Below are positions 18,858 to 27,603 of a stretch of DNA of 64,000 nucleotides, piece by piece. The stretch's first letter is position 1. Every line of letters starts with the position of its first letter. The position numbers and the translations under genes were made by a program. The stretch comes from Streptomyces pactum (lineage in GTDB: Bacteria; Actinomycetota; Actinomycetes; Streptomycetales; Streptomycetaceae): contig NZ_JACYXC010000001.1 in NCBI RefSeq assembly GCF_016031615.1, positions 5,394,001 to 5,458,000 on the forward strand. The letters run 5' to 3'. The notes beneath the pieces are model-generated. The model had not been told where the DNA came from and made no database searches. It saw only the letters and a program-made list of their open reading frames with translations.

Positions 18858-20462
18858 GTGAGCACTGCTCCGTCCAGCAAGCCCGTCGTACTCATCGCTG
18901 AAGAGCTGTCGCCCGCCACGCTCGACGCACTGGGCCCGGACTTCGAGATCCGGACCTGCAACGGCGCCGACCGCGCCGAGCTGCTTTCCGCCATCACCGA
19001 CGTCGACGCGATCCTGGTGCGCAGCGCCACCAAGGTGGACGCCGAGGCGATCGCCGCCGGCCGGAAGCTGAGGGTCGTCGCCCGCGCCGGTGTCGGCCTG
19101 GACAACGTGGACGTCGCCGCCGCCACCAAGGCCGGCGTCATGGTCGTCAACGCGCCCACCTCCAACATCGTGACCGCCGCCGAGCTCGCCTGCGGCCTGC
19201 TCATCGCCACCGCCCGCAACATCCCGCAGGCCAACGCCGCGCTGAAGAACGGCGAGTGGAAGCGGAGCAAGTACACCGGCGTGGAGCTGAGCGAGAAGAC
19301 CCTCGGCGTCGTCGGCCTCGGCCGCATCGGCGTCCTGGTCGCCCAGCGGATGGCCGCGTTCGGCATGAAGATCGTCGCCTACGACCCCTACGTGCAGCCC
19401 GCCCGGGCCGCCCAGATGGGCGTCAAGCTGCTCTCCCTGGACGAGCTGCTGGAGGTCTCCGACTTCATCACCGTGCACCTCCCCAAGACCCCCGAGACGC
19501 TGGGGCTGATCGGCCACGAGGCGCTGCACAAGGTCAAGCCGGAGGTCCGCATCGTCAACGCCGCCCGCGGCGGGATCGTGGACGAGGAGGCGCTGGCCGC
19601 CGCGCTGAAGGAGGGCCGGGTCGCCGGAGCCGGCCTGGACGTGTTCAGCAAGGAGCCGTGCACCGACTCGCCGCTGTTCGAGCTCGACAACGTGGTGGTC
19701 ACCCCGCACCTGGGCGCCTCCACCGGCGAGGCCCAGGAGAAGGCCGGGATCGCGGTGGCCCGCTCGGTGCGGCTGGCGCTCGCCGGTGAACTGGTGCCGG
19801 ACGCGGTCAACGTGCAGGGCGGCGTGATCGCCGAGGACGTCCGTCCGGGCCTGCCGCTCGCCGAGAAGCTGGGCCGGATCTTCACCGCGCTGGCGGGCGA
19901 GGTCGCGGTGCGGCTCGACGTCGAGGTCTACGGCGAGATCACCCAGCACGACGTCAAGGTGCTGGAGCTGTCCGCGCTCAAGGGCGTCTTCGAGGACATC
20001 GTGGACGAGACCGTCTCCTACGTGAACGCCCCGCTCTTCGCCCAGGAACGCGGTGTCGAGGTGCGGCTGACCACCAGCTCGGAATCGACCGAGCACCGCA
20101 ACGTGGTCACCGTGCGCGGCACCCTGGCCGACGGCAAGGAGGTCGCGATCTCCGGCACCCTCACCGGCGTCAAGCACGTGCAGAAGATCGTGGCGGTCGG
20201 CGAGCACGACGTGGATCTGGCGCTCGCCGACCACATGGCCTTCTTCCACTACACCGACAAGCCCGGCGTGGTCGGCACCCTCGGCCGCATCCTGGGCGAG
20301 GCGGGCATCAACATCGCGGGGATGCAGGTCTCCCGCGCCGCGGCGGGCGGTGAGGCGCTGGTCGCGCTCACCGTGGACGACACCATCCCGGCGTCCGTGC
20401 TCGCCGAGATCGCCGACGACATCGGCGCCACCGTCGCCCGCTCGGTCAACCTCACCGGCTGA
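18858..20462 (+). CDS. serA: D-3-phosphoglycerate dehydrogenase
   Basis: 534 aa. First step of serine synthesis. The NAD motif is GVVGLGRIGVLVAQRM. Catalytic residues are Arg in NAARGG, Glu in FSKEPCTDSP and His in TPHLGASTGEAQ. The C-terminal half has the extra substrate-binding (ASB) domain and an ACT domain (FHYTDKPGVVGTLG) of the long actinobacterial type, the usual site for serine feedback. GTG 18858 with a GAGGA-like site starts MSTAPSSKPVVLIAEE. Its position after ilvBNC follows streptomycete synteny. Confidence 0.97.
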   Translation: MSTAPSSKPVVLIAEELSPATLDALGPDFEIRTCNGADRAELLSAITDVDAILVRSATKVDAEAIAAGRKLRVVARAGVGLDNVDVAAATKAGVMVVNAPTSNIVTAAELACGLLIATARNIPQANAALKNGEWKRSKYTGVELSEKTLGVVGLGRIGVLVAQRMAAFGMKIVAYDPYVQPARAAQMGVKLLSLDELLEVSDFITVHLPKTPETLGLIGHEALHKVKPEVRIVNAARGGIVDEEALAAALKEGRVAGAGLDVFSKEPCTDSPLFELDNVVVTPHLGASTGEAQEKAGIAVARSVRLALAGELVPDAVNVQGGVIAEDVRPGLPLAEKLGRIFTALAGEVAVRLDVEVYGEITQHDVKVLELSALKGVFEDIVDETVSYVNAPLFAQERGVEVRLTTSSESTEHRNVVTVRGTLADGKEVAISGTLTGVKHVQKIVAVGEHDVDLALADHMAFFHYTDKPGVVGTLGRILGEAGINIAGMQVSRAAAGGEALVALTVDDTIPASVLAEIADDIGATVARSVNLTG

Positions 20463-20483
20463 CCGGCGATCGGCGCCGCTCCG

Positions 20484-20520
20484 GGCCCGGCCCCTCCGCA
20501 CCGCGGGGGGACCGGGCCTT
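20484..20520 (+). terminator. Probable terminator after serA
   Basis: GGCCCGGCCCC pairs with GGGGGACCGGGCC with one mismatch, followed by TTCC. It lies about 20 nt after the serA stop. Confidence 0.6.
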
Positions 20521-21112
20521 CCGCGTTCCCGGGCGCCGGCGGACCTGCCCGGCCCGGGCTTCCGCGTTCCCCGTCTCCGCGTTCCCCGTCTCCTACCGGG
20601 CCGGTCTCGTACGGCCGGCCTTCACCGGGCCGGTCCTGCGCCGGCATGACATGTGCCGGAGTTCTCCGTGCCGGTCCTGCGCCGGTGTTACGTGTGCCGG
20701 GGTCCCGGCCCTGGTCCTGCGAGGGCCGGGGCCGGGCGGCTCCGGCCCCGGCGCCCCGGCCGCGCCGGCCCCGGCGCCCCGGCCGCGCCGGCCCCGCCGC
20801 CTCGGGCCGCCGCGTCTGGGCCTGCCGCGTCACCGGGCCTCCCGCACCGCCCCCTCCGCGCCCCGGCGGTCCACTCCCGTGCCCGCCCGCCGGACCCTTC
20901 CGCCCGCCGGCCGTCGGAAGGCGGGACGACAGCACGGCGAGACGGCACGACGGCAGGACGGCAGGAAGGCGAGCCGGCAGGACGGCAGGGCCGCGGGACG
21001 GCCGGACCGCGCGAGGCCACCGGGCCGCGAGGTGGCCGGCGGCACCGAGAACGTCCCCGGATTTATTTCATCAGGTGCTGAATAACGGCGGGGATCTCGC
21101 TACACTGGGTTT
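20521..21112. other. Intergenic, simple repeats, no gene seen
   Basis: About 590 bp. A 23-bp unit starting GGCCCCGGCGCCCCGG is repeated at 20744 and 20767. A GGACGGCA-type run occupies 20930-21000. The last 60 bp is markedly more AT-rich and carries the TetR promoter (TACACT at 21101). Confidence 0.55.
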
Positions 21113-21137
21113 CAGGTGGAGGAAAATCCTCCACCTG
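21113..21137. promoter_or_regulatory. Perfect inverted repeat, likely TetR operator
   Basis: CAGGTGGAGGA-AAA-TCCTCCACCTG: two perfect 11-bp arms with a 3-bp spacer. It sits 7 nt after a -10 candidate TACACT (21101-21106) and 38 bp before the TetR start. It would block its own promoter and that of the downstream efflux gene. It could also fold as an RNA hairpin. Confidence 0.8.
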
Positions 21138-21175
21138 ACGGAACGTCCATGCCGGCAGCCGCCGGGGAGGTGCCC

Positions 21176-21916
21176 ATGCGTGAGGTGGCCCGCCGCAACC
21201 GCGAGCAGATCCTGCGCGCGGCTCGCGAGATCTTCGTGGACCAGGGTCCGGACGCCCCGCTGGACGCCGTCGCCCGGCGCGCCGGGGTCGGGATCGCCAC
21301 GCTCTACCGGCGGTTCCCGGACCGTGAACAACTGATCAGGGCGGTGGCCGTGGATGTGCTCACGGCCTTGACCGGGGTCGCGCGGGAGGCCCTGGACGGC
21401 GAGCCGGACCCGGCCGAGGCGCTGCGGGCCTGTATGCACGCGGCCCTCGACCTCAAGATCGGTTCGGTGATGCCCGCCCTCGCCGGCCACTTCGACGTGG
21501 CGGAGCTCCTCGCCGAGGTCCCCGGCGATCCGGTCGAGCCGGTCCAGGAACTGCTGGACCGGGCCCGGCGGGCCGGGCTGGTCCGCGCCGACGTCGCCGT
21601 CGGTGACATCGCGTTCATGATCATCCGGCTCTCCCGGCCGCTCCCCGGCGGCCGGTTCCCGCACGACGAGGAACTGGCCCACCGCCACCTCGACATCTAC
21701 TTCGACGGTCTGCGCGCCCCGGGCGCCCACCGCCCCGCCGCCGGCCTGCCCGCACCGGTGATCGACGCCGACGGCTTCCGGCTGCTGCGCGGCCGGGTGG
21801 TCGCCGCGCCGGACCCCGGCCCCCGGGCATCCGGTGCGGTTCCCGGAGAGCCGGCCGGTGCCGGTGACCCGGCACCCGGCCCGGACGCCACCACCACGGA
21901 ACCCGGCGCGGAGTAG
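21176..21916 (+). CDS. TetR family repressor of the adjacent MFS pump
   Basis: 246 aa. The N-terminal HTH reads DAVARRAGVGIATLYRRFPD. The ligand-binding domain is followed by a Pro/Gly-rich tail of about 50 residues. I chose ATG 21176 (MREVARRNREQIL) because GGGGAGG lies 6 nt upstream; an ATG at 21149 has no ribosome site and would fall close to the operator. The MFS gene follows 48 bp downstream on the same strand, so a self-regulated drug-responsive operon is likely. Confidence 0.92.
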   Translation: MREVARRNREQILRAAREIFVDQGPDAPLDAVARRAGVGIATLYRRFPDREQLIRAVAVDVLTALTGVAREALDGEPDPAEALRACMHAALDLKIGSVMPALAGHFDVAELLAEVPGDPVEPVQELLDRARRAGLVRADVAVGDIAFMIIRLSRPLPGGRFPHDEELAHRHLDIYFDGLRAPGAHRPAAGLPAPVIDADGFRLLRGRVVAAPDPGPRASGAVPGEPAGAGDPAPGPDATTTEPGAE

Positions 21917-21964
21917 TCCGCCCGCGCCGCCTCCGTACCACGCCTGACGAAAGGCAGCTCCGCC

Positions 21965-23455
21965 ATGAGCACGGACACTCCTCGGGCGGCCGATCCACGC
22001 CGCCGGCTGTCGCTGGTCTTCATCGGCCTGGCCCAGCTGATGATCGTCCTCGACATCACCATCGTGAACATCGCCCTGCCCTCCGCCCAACGGGACCTCG
22101 GCGTCTCCGACGGCGACCGGCAGTGGGTCATCACCGCCTACACCCTCGCCTTCGGCAGCCTGCTGCTGCTCGGCGGACGGATCGCCGACCTCACCGGCCG
22201 CCGGCGCGCCTTCCTGATCGGGCTCACCGGTTTCGCCGTCGCCTCCGCCCTGGGCGGCGCGGCGCCCGACTTCGGGGTGCTGCTCGCCGCCCGCGCCCTC
22301 CAGGGGGTGTTCGCCGCGCTGCTGGCCCCGGCCGCGCTCTCGCTGCTCTCGGTCAGCTTCACCGAACCGGCCGAACGGGCCAAGGCGTTCGCCGTCTTCG
22401 GCGCCATCGCCGCGGGGGGCGGGGCGATCGGACTGGTGCTGGGCGGGGTGCTCACCGAGTACCTCGACTGGCGCTGGTGCCTGTACGTCAACGTCTTCAT
22501 CGCCGCGGTCGCCGCCGCCGGCCGGTATGTGCTGCCCGCGGACACCCCGGCCGGCCGGGACCGGGCCCGGCTCGACATACCCGGCGTCCTCCTCGCCGTC
22601 TGTGCCCTGGTGGCCGTGGTCTACGGGTGCAGTGAGGCGGAGGCCGAGGGCTGGGACTCCCCGGCGGTGGTCGGCCCGCTCGTCGCCGGTGGCGTGCTGC
22701 TGACCGTCTTCGTCCTGGTCGAACGCCGGGTGGCGCACCCGCTGCTGCCGCTGCGCGTGGTCCTGGACCGTACCCGGGGCTCGGCCTATCTGGCCGTCGC
22801 GGTGGCCACCGTCGGCATGTTCGGGATGTTTCTCTTCCTCACCTACTACATGCAGCTGGTCAAGGGGTACTCGGCGATGCTCACCGGGGTGGCCTTCCTG
22901 CCGATGACCGCCGCGGTGCTGGTCGCCGCCGGCGGGGTCGCCGCCCGGCTGATCCCCCGGGTGCCGCCGCGGGCGCTGGTCGCTCCCGGACTGCTCGTCG
23001 CGGCGACCGGTGTGGCGCTGCTGGTGCCGCTGGACCCGGACAGTTCCTACGCCGCGGGGGTGCTGCCGGCCGAATTGCTGGTGGGCTTCGGCATGGGCCT
23101 GGTGATGGCCCCCTCGATGAACTACGCCACCCACGGGGTGCGTGCCCAGGAGGCGGGGATCGCCTCCGCCACCGTCAACACCGGCCAGCAGATCGGCGGT
23201 TCCCTCGGCACCGCGCTGCTGAACACGGTGGCCGCCTCCGCCACCGCCGACCACCTGGCCGCCCACCGCGACCGGCCGCCCGGTCCGGACCTGCGGGACG
23301 CGGCGCTGGTCGAGGGTTTCTCGGACGCCTTCCTGGTGGCCGCGGTGATCCTGGCCTCGGCGTCGCTGCTGGTCGCGGCGCTGATGAACACCCCCCGGCC
23401 GAAGGGCCGGGCCGCGGCGGAGGGCACCGAACCGACGATGACGCACATCGGCTGA
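21965..23455 (+). CDS. MFS drug efflux transporter, DHA2 (14-TM) family
   Basis: 496 aa with about 14 hydrophobic segments. The DHA2 signature LDITIVNIALPSAQRDL is at the end of TM1, GGRIADLTGRRRAFL is the motif A loop, and motif C-like glycines lie in TM5 (GAIGLVLGGVLT). A proton-driven exporter of drugs or secondary metabolites. AAAGG precedes the ATG. Second gene of the TetR-MFS unit; substrate unknown. Confidence 0.93.
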   Translation: MSTDTPRAADPRRRLSLVFIGLAQLMIVLDITIVNIALPSAQRDLGVSDGDRQWVITAYTLAFGSLLLLGGRIADLTGRRRAFLIGLTGFAVASALGGAAPDFGVLLAARALQGVFAALLAPAALSLLSVSFTEPAERAKAFAVFGAIAAGGGAIGLVLGGVLTEYLDWRWCLYVNVFIAAVAAAGRYVLPADTPAGRDRARLDIPGVLLAVCALVAVVYGCSEAEAEGWDSPAVVGPLVAGGVLLTVFVLVERRVAHPLLPLRVVLDRTRGSAYLAVAVATVGMFGMFLFLTYYMQLVKGYSAMLTGVAFLPMTAAVLVAAGGVAARLIPRVPPRALVAPGLLVAATGVALLVPLDPDSSYAAGVLPAELLVGFGMGLVMAPSMNYATHGVRAQEAGIASATVNTGQQIGGSLGTALLNTVAASATADHLAAHRDRPPGPDLRDAALVEGFSDAFLVAAVILASASLLVAALMNTPRPKGRAAAEGTEPTMTHIG

Positions 23456-23484
23456 GCGGTGCGGCGCGCGGCCGCCGCACCGCT

Positions 23485-24732
23485 TCACCGCCGTACCGCG
23501 GCGGCCCGGGGCGCCCGGCGTGCCGGGCCGCCGGCGGTGACCGCTTCCGCGACCCGGAGGCTCATCAGCTCCTGGGACCGGTCCCGGCGCTCGGGGTTGA
23601 ACGAGAGCACCATGCAGCGTTCGAGGTCCAAGGTGGCGAAGGTGAACGACGCGTACCCCTCGAACTCGCCGGTCTTCCCCCAGAAGGTGAACCCGTTGAC
23701 CTCGACCGTCTGGAGCCCGGCCCCGTAGCGCGCCGGGCCGCCGTCCGCCATCCGCACCTCCCCGGGCGGCAGGGTGGACATCATGCGCAGCAGCTCGGGC
23801 GGGAGCAGCTCGCCGCGGAAGAGGGCGTGGGTGAAACGGGTCAGATCCGCGGTGGTGGACGTCATCTCGCCCTCTCCCCAGGAGGAGGAGGGGTCGAACA
23901 CGGTGATGTCGCGCAGTGTGCCGTCGCTCATCCGCCGGTAGCCGTGCACGTGCCGGCCCGGGATGTGCCGCCGGTCGCCGGGGACCGAGGTGCCGTGCAG
24001 GCCCAGGGGACGCAGCAGCCGGGCGGCCACCTCCTCGCCGTACGGTCTCCCGGTCAGCCTCTCGATCACCATCGCGGCCAGCACGTAGTTGGTGCCCCGG
24101 TACTCCTGGACGGTGCCGGGGGTGAACTTCAGCTCCGGCGCCCAGGTCACGGTGGCCACCAGTTGCTCGGGCGTCCACCGGTCGAAGCGGTGCTCGAAGA
24201 CCCGCTCGGGGGTGCTCATGTCGGGCCAGCCGCGCCCCTCCGGCAGGCCGCTGGTGTGGTTCAGCAGCTGGGTGAGGGTGATCGGGGCGAACCCGGCGGG
24301 CAGCAGCCCCGGGAGGCAGCGCTGGACCGGGGTGCCGGGGTGCACCCGGCCCTCGGCGACCAGTTGCAGCAGCACGGTGGCGACGAACAGCTTGGTGATG
24401 CTGCCGATCCGCACCCGGTCGTCCGGCCGGACCGGTCGCCCGGAGCGGAGGTCGGCCACTCCCGAACTGCCGTACCACCGGCCGACCGACCCGCTCACCT
24501 GTAACTGCGCCGCGGTGGCCGGTGGATGGTCCAGGTCCGCGACGGCCGCCCGCAGCCTGCCGGGGTCGAGGCCCGGCCGGGCCCCGGGCGGGCCGGGGGC
24601 CGCCCGGCCCGCGGCCGCCGCCCGGCCGGCGGTGAGTCCGGCGGCCGGGCCGGTGGCGGAGAGCAGTGCGCCGGCCGCGGTGGCGCCCAGCAGGGACCGG
24701 CGGGTCAGGGAGGACCGAGGTGTCGTCGTCAT
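23485..24732 (-). CDS. Tat-exported serine hydrolase (class C beta-lactamase / D-Ala-D-Ala carboxypeptidase family)
   Basis: 415 aa. The N-terminus SLTRRSLLGATAAGALLSA is a twin-arginine signal, so it acts outside the cell. Active-site motifs: Ser111-x-x-Lys114 in IGSITKLF, a YxN-type motif in EYRGTNY, and KTG in FWGKTGEFEG. The first two thirds match the Beta-lactamase (PF00144) layout, including LLNHTSGLP. Substrate may be peptidoglycan stem peptide, an ester or an amide. ATG 24732 is used; ATG 24768 is also possible. It is convergent with the MFS gene, 29 bp apart. Confidence 0.9.
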   Translation of the reverse strand: MTTTPRSSLTRRSLLGATAAGALLSATGPAAGLTAGRAAAAGRAAPGPPGARPGLDPGRLRAAVADLDHPPATAAQLQVSGSVGRWYGSSGVADLRSGRPVRPDDRVRIGSITKLFVATVLLQLVAEGRVHPGTPVQRCLPGLLPAGFAPITLTQLLNHTSGLPEGRGWPDMSTPERVFEHRFDRWTPEQLVATVTWAPELKFTPGTVQEYRGTNYVLAAMVIERLTGRPYGEEVAARLLRPLGLHGTSVPGDRRHIPGRHVHGYRRMSDGTLRDITVFDPSSSWGEGEMTSTTADLTRFTHALFRGELLPPELLRMMSTLPPGEVRMADGGPARYGAGLQTVEVNGFTFWGKTGEFEGYASFTFATLDLERCMVLSFNPERRDRSQELMSLRVAEAVTAGGPARRAPRAAAVRR

Positions 24733-25022
24733 GGCTCCACGGTGGCGGAAGCGGGGGTGCGCGGACATCCGGGAAAGTCCCCCCTCGTCCCTGATCCGGA
24801 CCGTAGGGGACAACCGGAACCGGTACCTCCGCCGGCGTGGCCGCGAGCGGGCCGACCGGTGCCGCCGGTCCCGCCCCGGCGCGCGGGGGTCCGTACCGTC
24901 CCGGGCGCCCGGGGCCCCTTCCCGCCGCCCGCAGTCCCCGCACCGGCCCGTGGTCGCTCCGCCCCGCACCGCAGCCCCGCACGACCGCCCCGTACCGCAG
25001 CCCCGCACCGCCGACCCGGCGG

Positions 25023-26287
25023 CTACGCCTCCCGCAGCCGCGCCGTCTTCAGCGCGATGTGCAGCAGCAGGCGGTCCTCGCCGGAGTCCAGGTCGAGGCC
25101 GGTGAGCTGTTCCACCCGGGCCAGCCGGTAGTACAGCGTCTGCCGGTGCACGCCGAGGGCCGCCGCCGCCCGCCCCGCCTGGCCCGCACAGTCCAGGAAC
25201 ACCTCGGCGGTGCGCGCCAGTTCGGGGTTGGTCCCGTCCAGCAGCGTCCGCGCGGCCGGGTCCGGGGCGGTGTCGGGCAGCTCGGCCAGCATCCGGTACG
25301 GCCCGATCTGCGACCAGTGGGCGACCGGCCCCAGCCGACCCTCCGCCCGCGCCGCCAGGGCCGCCGCGCGCGCCTCCCGCCACGCCTCCGGCAGCTCGTC
25401 CAGACCGCGCCGCGGATCGCTGACGCCTGCCGTGCCGCCCACCGCGCGGTCCACGGCGCGGGCACCCGCCGCCCGCGGGGACCGCAGCAGCCGCTCACCG
25501 GCGGTGCCCGCGGTCTCCGGGGAGCCGGCGGTCCGCAGCCGGACCAGCGCCGCTAGCGCGCCGGCCCGCCCTGCCGCCCCCCGCCGCGCCGCCCGTCCGT
25601 CCCGCCGCCCCGGCCGGGCATCGCGCACACCGCCACCACCCCGGGCACCTGCGGGGGCGAGCCGGCGCCGCCGTCCTCCTCCGGGTCCGCCTCCCACGGG
25701 GTGACGGCCACCACCGCCAGCGGTCCGTCGGCCGCCTGCCGGAGCGCCTGCCGCAGCCCCGCCCGGGCCGCCTCGCGGCCGGCCGCCGGGCCGGTGAGCA
25801 GCTCCCGCAGCAGCGCCCCGGCCTCCGCGTCGGCACGCGCCTCGGAGGCCAGCAGCGCGCCGATGCGCCCGGCGGTCTCCATCGCCTGGGCCAGCCGCGG
25901 GTCCCGGGGCGCCCCGGGACCGCCGAGCTCCAGATCGGACAGGTGGCCGTCGTCCAGCAGCCAGACGTAGCCGCGGACCACCCCGCGGTGCAGCGCCGGC
26001 AGGCAGATCCGGCCCATGAACACCCCGGCCGCCGGATCCGGCGGGATGCGCAGCGGCGCCTGCGCGCGGGCGATCCCGAACCCCTCGAACCAGGCCCGGA
26101 CCGCCGCGGTGGACCGGCGCTGGAGGATCGACCGGGTGCGCACCGGGTCCAGCGCCAGTTCCCCGACGTCCCCCTCGCTGTCGTGCGCGCCGAACGCGAT
26201 CAGGGCGAAGTCGCGGTCCTCCAGGGTGGCCGGCGCGCCGAGGGTGGCGGAGATCTCGTCCACCAGTTGCTGATAGTCGCCGCGCAT
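25023..26287 (-). pseudogene. PucR-type regulator, apparent one-base frameshift
   Basis: The N-terminal part (from ATG 26287, GGGAG 9 nt before; MRGDYQQLVDEISATLGAP) is a PucR-like sensory region and stops at TAG near 25553. The C-terminal part continues in another frame with LAALVRLRTAGSPE and ends in the PucR HTH (GVHRQTLYYRLARVEQLTGL). One base added in the G6 run (C6 on +, 25577-25582) joins them as GGGAAGRAGALAALVRLR. So this is either a homopolymer sequence error or a recent loss-of-function mutation. It is divergent from the proline dehydrogenase gene and is very likely its activator. A 421-residue product is predicted once corrected. Confidence 0.85.
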
Positions 26288-26470
26288 CCGCCGCGCCGCT
26301 CCCTTCTGGTCACTTCCGACCGGTTGTCTGCGGTGCGGACCCGGGGCCGCCGGGGTGCCCGACGCCCCGGCCGAGCCCGTGACGGCACCGCCCGCGGCCG
26401 GTTCCGGCCGCCCGCCGGGAGGCGTCCCGGGCGGGGGCCGGGCCCCGGGACCGCATCCCGGGAAACCCCC

Positions 26471-26527
26471 GGTCACCATTGTCATACATCTGTCTGAGAA
26501 CGTGACCACCGATGCGTGACAGCTGTC
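26471..26527. promoter_or_regulatory. Candidate operators between the PucR-type gene and the proline catabolic genes
   Basis: GGTCAC (26471) and GTGACC (26502) form separated inverted arms. GACAGCTGTC (26518-26527) is a perfect 10-bp palindrome. They sit in the divergent intergenic region, where a PucR-type proline regulator would bind. Assignment is inference. Confidence 0.4.
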
Positions 26528-26625
26528 GATGGCCCCCGGCCGGAGGGATGCTTAGGTTTCACGGTGGCTCATTTTGACCGCCGCGCCGCCGCGGTCACTC
26601 GTAAACACCACATCGGAGGTGCCCC

Positions 26626-27552
26626 GTGCTGGGTCCCGTGCTGCTCGCCGCCTCGCGCAGCGACGCCATCCGCCGTATCGTCTCGGCCGCGCCGGTCACC
26701 CGCCCGATGGTGGACCGCTTCGTCGCCGGTGAGCGGCTGGGCGAGTCGATGTCGGCCGTGCGGTCGCTGACCGACCGCGGCCTGGAGGTCACCCTGGACC
26801 ACCTCGGCGAGGACATCACCGACCCGGCCGAGGCGCTGCGCAACCGCGACGCGTACCTGGCGCTGGCCGAGGCGCTCAAGGAGCTGGGCCTGGGCGCCCG
26901 GACCGAGATGTCGGTGAAGCTGTCCGCGTTCGGGCAGGCGCTGCCGGGCGGTGACGACCTGGCGCTGGCCAACGTCACCCCGGTCGTCGAGGCCGCGGCC
27001 GAGGCGGGCACCACCGTCACGCTGGACATGGAGGACCACACCACGGTGGACTCCACGCTGGGCATCCTCGCCGAGCTGCGCAAGCGCTTCCCGGAGACCG
27101 GCGCGGTGGTGCAGTCGTACCTCTTCCGCACCGAGGAGGACTGCCACCGGCTGGCCGGCGAGGGGTCCCGGGTGCGCCTGGTCAAGGGCGCCTACAAGGA
27201 GCCCGCCAGCGTCGCGTTCCAGGACAAGCGCGAGGTGGACCTGGCGTACGTCCGCTGCCTGAAGATCCTGATGGCGGGGAAGGGCTACCCGATGATCGGG
27301 TCGCACGACCCGCGGATGATCGCCATCACGCAGGAGCTGGGCCGCCGCTACGGCCGCAAGCTGGACGAGTACGAGTTCCAGATGCTGTACGGCATCCGCG
27401 AGGCCGAGCAGCAGCGGCTGGTCGCGGAGGGGCACCGGATGCGGGTTTACGTCCCGTATGGGACAGACTGGTACGGGTACTTCATGCGGCGTCTCGCCGA
27501 GCGTCCCGCCAACCTGGTGTTCTTCCTGCGGTCGCTGGTCAGCCGCGGCTGA
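26626..27552 (+). CDS. pruB: Proline dehydrogenase
   Basis: 308 aa, the monofunctional FAD enzyme that oxidises L-proline to pyrroline-5-carboxylate and feeds electrons to quinones. The TIM-barrel motifs are present: MSVKLSAFG, TLDMEDHTTVDSTL, VRLVKGAYKEP, IGSHDPRMI and EFQMLYGIRE, with the conserved C-terminal VYVPYGTDWYGYFMRRLAERP. GTG 26626 has GGAGG about 6 nt upstream. The P5C dehydrogenase gene lies 51 bp downstream, so the two steps of proline to glutamate are in one operon. Confidence 0.96.
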   Translation: MLGPVLLAASRSDAIRRIVSAAPVTRPMVDRFVAGERLGESMSAVRSLTDRGLEVTLDHLGEDITDPAEALRNRDAYLALAEALKELGLGARTEMSVKLSAFGQALPGGDDLALANVTPVVEAAAEAGTTVTLDMEDHTTVDSTLGILAELRKRFPETGAVVQSYLFRTEEDCHRLAGEGSRVRLVKGAYKEPASVAFQDKREVDLAYVRCLKILMAGKGYPMIGSHDPRMIAITQELGRRYGRKLDEYEFQMLYGIREAEQQRLVAEGHRMRVYVPYGTDWYGYFMRRLAERPANLVFFLRSLVSRG

Positions 27553-27603
27553 CCGGCGGCTCCCCCTCCGCCCCGACTCACGAACGAAGGAGAATCGGCA
27601 ACC

